Shown here: positions 8,201-8,501 of the stretch, in pieces
Layout: every line of letters begins with the position of its first letter
Position numbering within the stretch: the first letter of the stretch is position 1
Source: PVC group bacterium
GTDB lineage: Bacteria; Verrucomicrobiota; Kiritimatiellia; CAIKKV01; PXCX01
Reading direction: 5' to 3'
NCBI GenBank assembly: GCA_003567575.1
Contig: PWZG01000090.1
Coordinates: forward strand, 1-8,501
Length of the DNA stretch: 8,501 bases
Program-made: the position numbers and the translations under genes
Notes under the pieces: generated by a model
The model's database searches: none
What the model was told of the DNA's origin: nothing
Seen by the model: the letters and a program-made list of their open reading frames with translations, nothing else

Positions 8201-8342
8201 GGCACTTATACCGGGGGGAAACCGTTTTGAATTACTGGTCTCCGGAACCGCCGGAAACCGTCATTCCCTGCACTGGCCCAACCAGCCCCAAGGCTGGATC
8301 GGGTCCGGACGGTTAAGCAGACAGGCACGCGACTCGTCGTAA
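5256..8342 (+). CDS. Large TIM-barrel glycoside hydrolase, GH106 (alpha-L-rhamnosidase)-like
   Basis: The product has 1028 residues and no signal peptide. The N-terminal part (about 13-470) reads as a TIM barrel: PFWMLND (18-24), the WLYDEDPYPSGAAGG block (82-96), FTDEAK (255-260, acidic D257 and E258), GHFSPED (335-341), PGTDIIMPQ (363-371), CISESLALSDW (399-409, E402) and FFLHGF (431-436). This order of motifs is what I recognise from GH106-type proteins, in which paired glutamates act in catalysis; E258 and E402 are the best candidates by position. Residues about 480-700 form a smaller domain followed by a beta-rich linker domain. Residues about 780-1010 form a galactose-binding jelly roll (RINGQSAGFRAW at 963-974). 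GH106 enzymes remove terminal alpha-L-rhamnose from pectic oligosaccharides, consistent with the lyase encoded just upstream. Residues about 897-914 look like a translated intergenic palindrome. Nineteen cysteines support a cytoplasmic site. A GH2- or GH42-like enzyme of other specificity remains possible. Confidence 0.7.
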   Translation: MTMSRKPSLKNIRPGAIPFWMLNDASTPDEKIAYLRACHAGGFEAVALHPRSGNLIPYASREWFDMIAAIVAEGRRLNMDIWLYDEDPYPSGAAGGLVMARRPDLKARSMAWQTCPSDCKTGSLWCISENPVLWAGLISDRAPRMVHDLTDHVGPVRHEWFMSEWDSRHYYEETPLVSCPRGNAVQQWFAMRVPEIPPGYTLAAVTLATVGAEGPWGSLPDLLNPDSFEQFKTLSLDPYHARVGEHYGKTIPGIFTDEAKPNGNWPVTPGMWAEFESQYGYDLRSRVFRLFGDPIDDADSQTRLDYRRWIARRFLDAFVHPYRRYCDRVGLRLVGHFSPEDDPLAEALSVMSVMPIMQAMSGPGTDIIMPQVGNDQAPTLNLGSLRAASIKARYGTDYCISESLALSDWTATTQLSRGILAWQKVLGIDRFFLHGFYTSSEGIQNYEAPPDYGPNSSIFAGMGVLNDWLKRLESRLEGATETAPVAILNSLPSFWTAGGTRTDRLLQMRSALWQIVRNALGAQAGIHLIDETEFADVILERDAFTIGARTYRMLLVPDIDILGQCSLDVMKQLVKRDVPVIHFGGGARNVLPECGRLRAVKSLPGEILRQAWPSLSWCRKRLPCQTRVTGTGARHLFVRRFHDQRGELGMLAVNVDDAAHTVNMAPIETEGLWQPVEADGLLEVRRDGTRWTVPPRGFGVFAMADRKKTASPVKRRVNMRPLSRNGLTFQRLDPNTARLCAATVIRPDTRSARVVPYPMPFWRCFEDYQARRTTATFSGFLPLQSRPLIDSLKYRFEFALDSALRVPVSLILDPRCARGCCAITLNGQTLRRAQRFPLDGIQPLRIPVRHALKTGDNQLELTFALDSALDGLLSQLYLEGDFDVALRKGTSPDAAEFTPVLSPASRGGSGKEDEDTGWERSGMPHYMGRGLYCWTETIPQEACSPDAQWTLELDGVVDSAECRINGQSAGFRAWQPWHWRLPALIPGGNRFELLVSGTAGNRHSLHWPNQPQGWIGSGRLSRQARDSS
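7944..7998. repeat. Palindromic intergenic-type element embedded in frame in the third gene
   Basis: An imperfect stem pairs 7955-7966 with 7978-7989 (ten of twelve pairs) around an 11-base loop. It translates as TPVLSPASRGGSGKEDED, which closely resembles the 'LTPALSPRGGEGE' peptides obtained when dispersed CTCTCCCC/GGGGAGAG-type intergenic palindromes are read through. It sits between DFDV (881-884) and the GWERSGMPHYMGRGLY segment (917-932) of the jelly-roll domain, where a surface loop is likely. The stem is seen directly; origin as a mobile palindrome is inference. Confidence 0.5.
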
Positions 8343-8365
8343 TGGCGATCTGCCGTTCCGTAACC

Positions 8366-8397
8366 GATAATCGGGACGATGATAACCGGGAATCGAT
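8366..8397. repeat. Imperfect tandem duplication after the third gene
   Basis: GATAATCGGGACGAT (8366-8380) is followed directly by GATAACCGGGAATCGAT (8381-8397). The copies differ by one T/C substitution and a two-base insertion. It is non-coding and could be a local slippage duplication or a paired binding site. Confidence 0.6.
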
Positions 8398-8398
8398 A

Positions 8399-8417
8399 TG
8401 GGCAGGTGCCCACCTGC
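8399..8417. repeat. Two overlapping palindromes
   Basis: TGGGCA-GG-TGCCCA (8399-8412) and GCAGGTG-CC-CACCTGC (8402-8417) share most of their bases, so the two cannot form as hairpins at once. No T-run follows. The tight two-base centres suit a protein-binding DNA palindrome better than an RNA hairpin. Transcription from the operon passes through it, so a mild pausing role is possible. Confidence 0.55.
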
Positions 8418-8424
8418 AATCGTA

Positions 8425-8501
8425 ATCGTTCTCGTCCTTCGTCCTCGTCGTCGATTGTCCTGGGTTTTTTTTCGAGAACGAGGACGAGGACGACGACGAT
8501 G
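8425..8501. repeat. Converging TCGTCC-type hexamer arrays around a T-run
   Basis: On the + strand, hexamers begin at 8426 (TCGTTC), 8432 (TCGTCC), 8439 (TCGTCC), 8445 (TCGTCG) and 8451 (TCGATT), with one extra T at 8438. On the - strand the segment 8473-8501 reads as the same hexamer family: TCGTCG, TCGTCC twice, TCGTTC, then TCG. Between them lies a run of eight T (8465-8472). The arms can form a long imperfect hairpin and might end transcription of the operon, but the T-run lies in the loop and not after the stem, so it is not a standard intrinsic terminator. The array continues past the window end. Confidence 0.8.

Noticed and set aside
8425..8501. Standard intrinsic terminator
   Set aside because: The T-run lies in the loop between the arms and not immediately after a GC-rich stem, so it is reported as a repeat with only possible termination activity.
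1..8501. tRNA or rRNA genes
   Set aside because: No cloverleaf-like arrangement, CCA end or conserved rRNA stretch was noticed in the spacers.

Overview
The window carries three large genes, all on the + strand, in a layout typical of a polysaccharide-utilisation locus. They are an exported DUF4838-type protein with a GH67/GH20-like N-terminus (294-2657), a PcRGLX/YetA-like protein of the exo-rhamnogalacturonan lyase type (2860-5259), and a large TIM-barrel glycoside hydrolase with GH106-like features (5256-8342). The combination points to breakdown of rhamnogalacturonan-type pectin. This rests on recognised family motifs, not on database searches. The host is most likely a free-living or gut bacterium of the PVC superphylum (Lentisphaerota, Kiritimatiellota or Verrucomicrobiota). 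The reasons are the family combination, Shine-Dalgarno-led starts, moderately high GC, and spacers full of short-period repeats; the exact phylum is inference.

Layout: 1-293 is non-coding. It begins with an inverted copy and a short array of the heptamer TTCGATG (1-92), then two stem-loops (103-120, 148-186), a sigma70-like promoter (227-255) and a ribosome binding site for the first gene. The first gene ends at 2657. The 202-base spacer that follows holds a second heptamer array (AGAGGTC, 2776-2805), its inverted copy, and a GC hairpin just before the ribosome binding site of the second gene. The stop of the second gene overlaps the start of the third (ATGA, 5256-5259), so these two are translationally coupled. 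After 8342 the last 159 bases hold an imperfect tandem duplication, two overlapping palindromes, and a converging TCGTCC-type hexamer array that runs off the window end.

How the genes may work together: the first protein has a signal peptide and would act outside the cytoplasm on polymer or large oligomers. The second and third lack signal peptides and are cysteine-rich, which suits cytoplasmic trimming of imported oligosaccharides by beta-elimination and by removal of terminal rhamnose.

The most unusual material is in the non-coding DNA. Each of the three spacers holds a different short-unit array with inverted copies. The two heptamer arrays share one architecture: four units, the third carrying two substitutions, then a partial fifth unit. 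The third gene also appears to have absorbed a palindromic intergenic-type element in frame (about 7944-7998).
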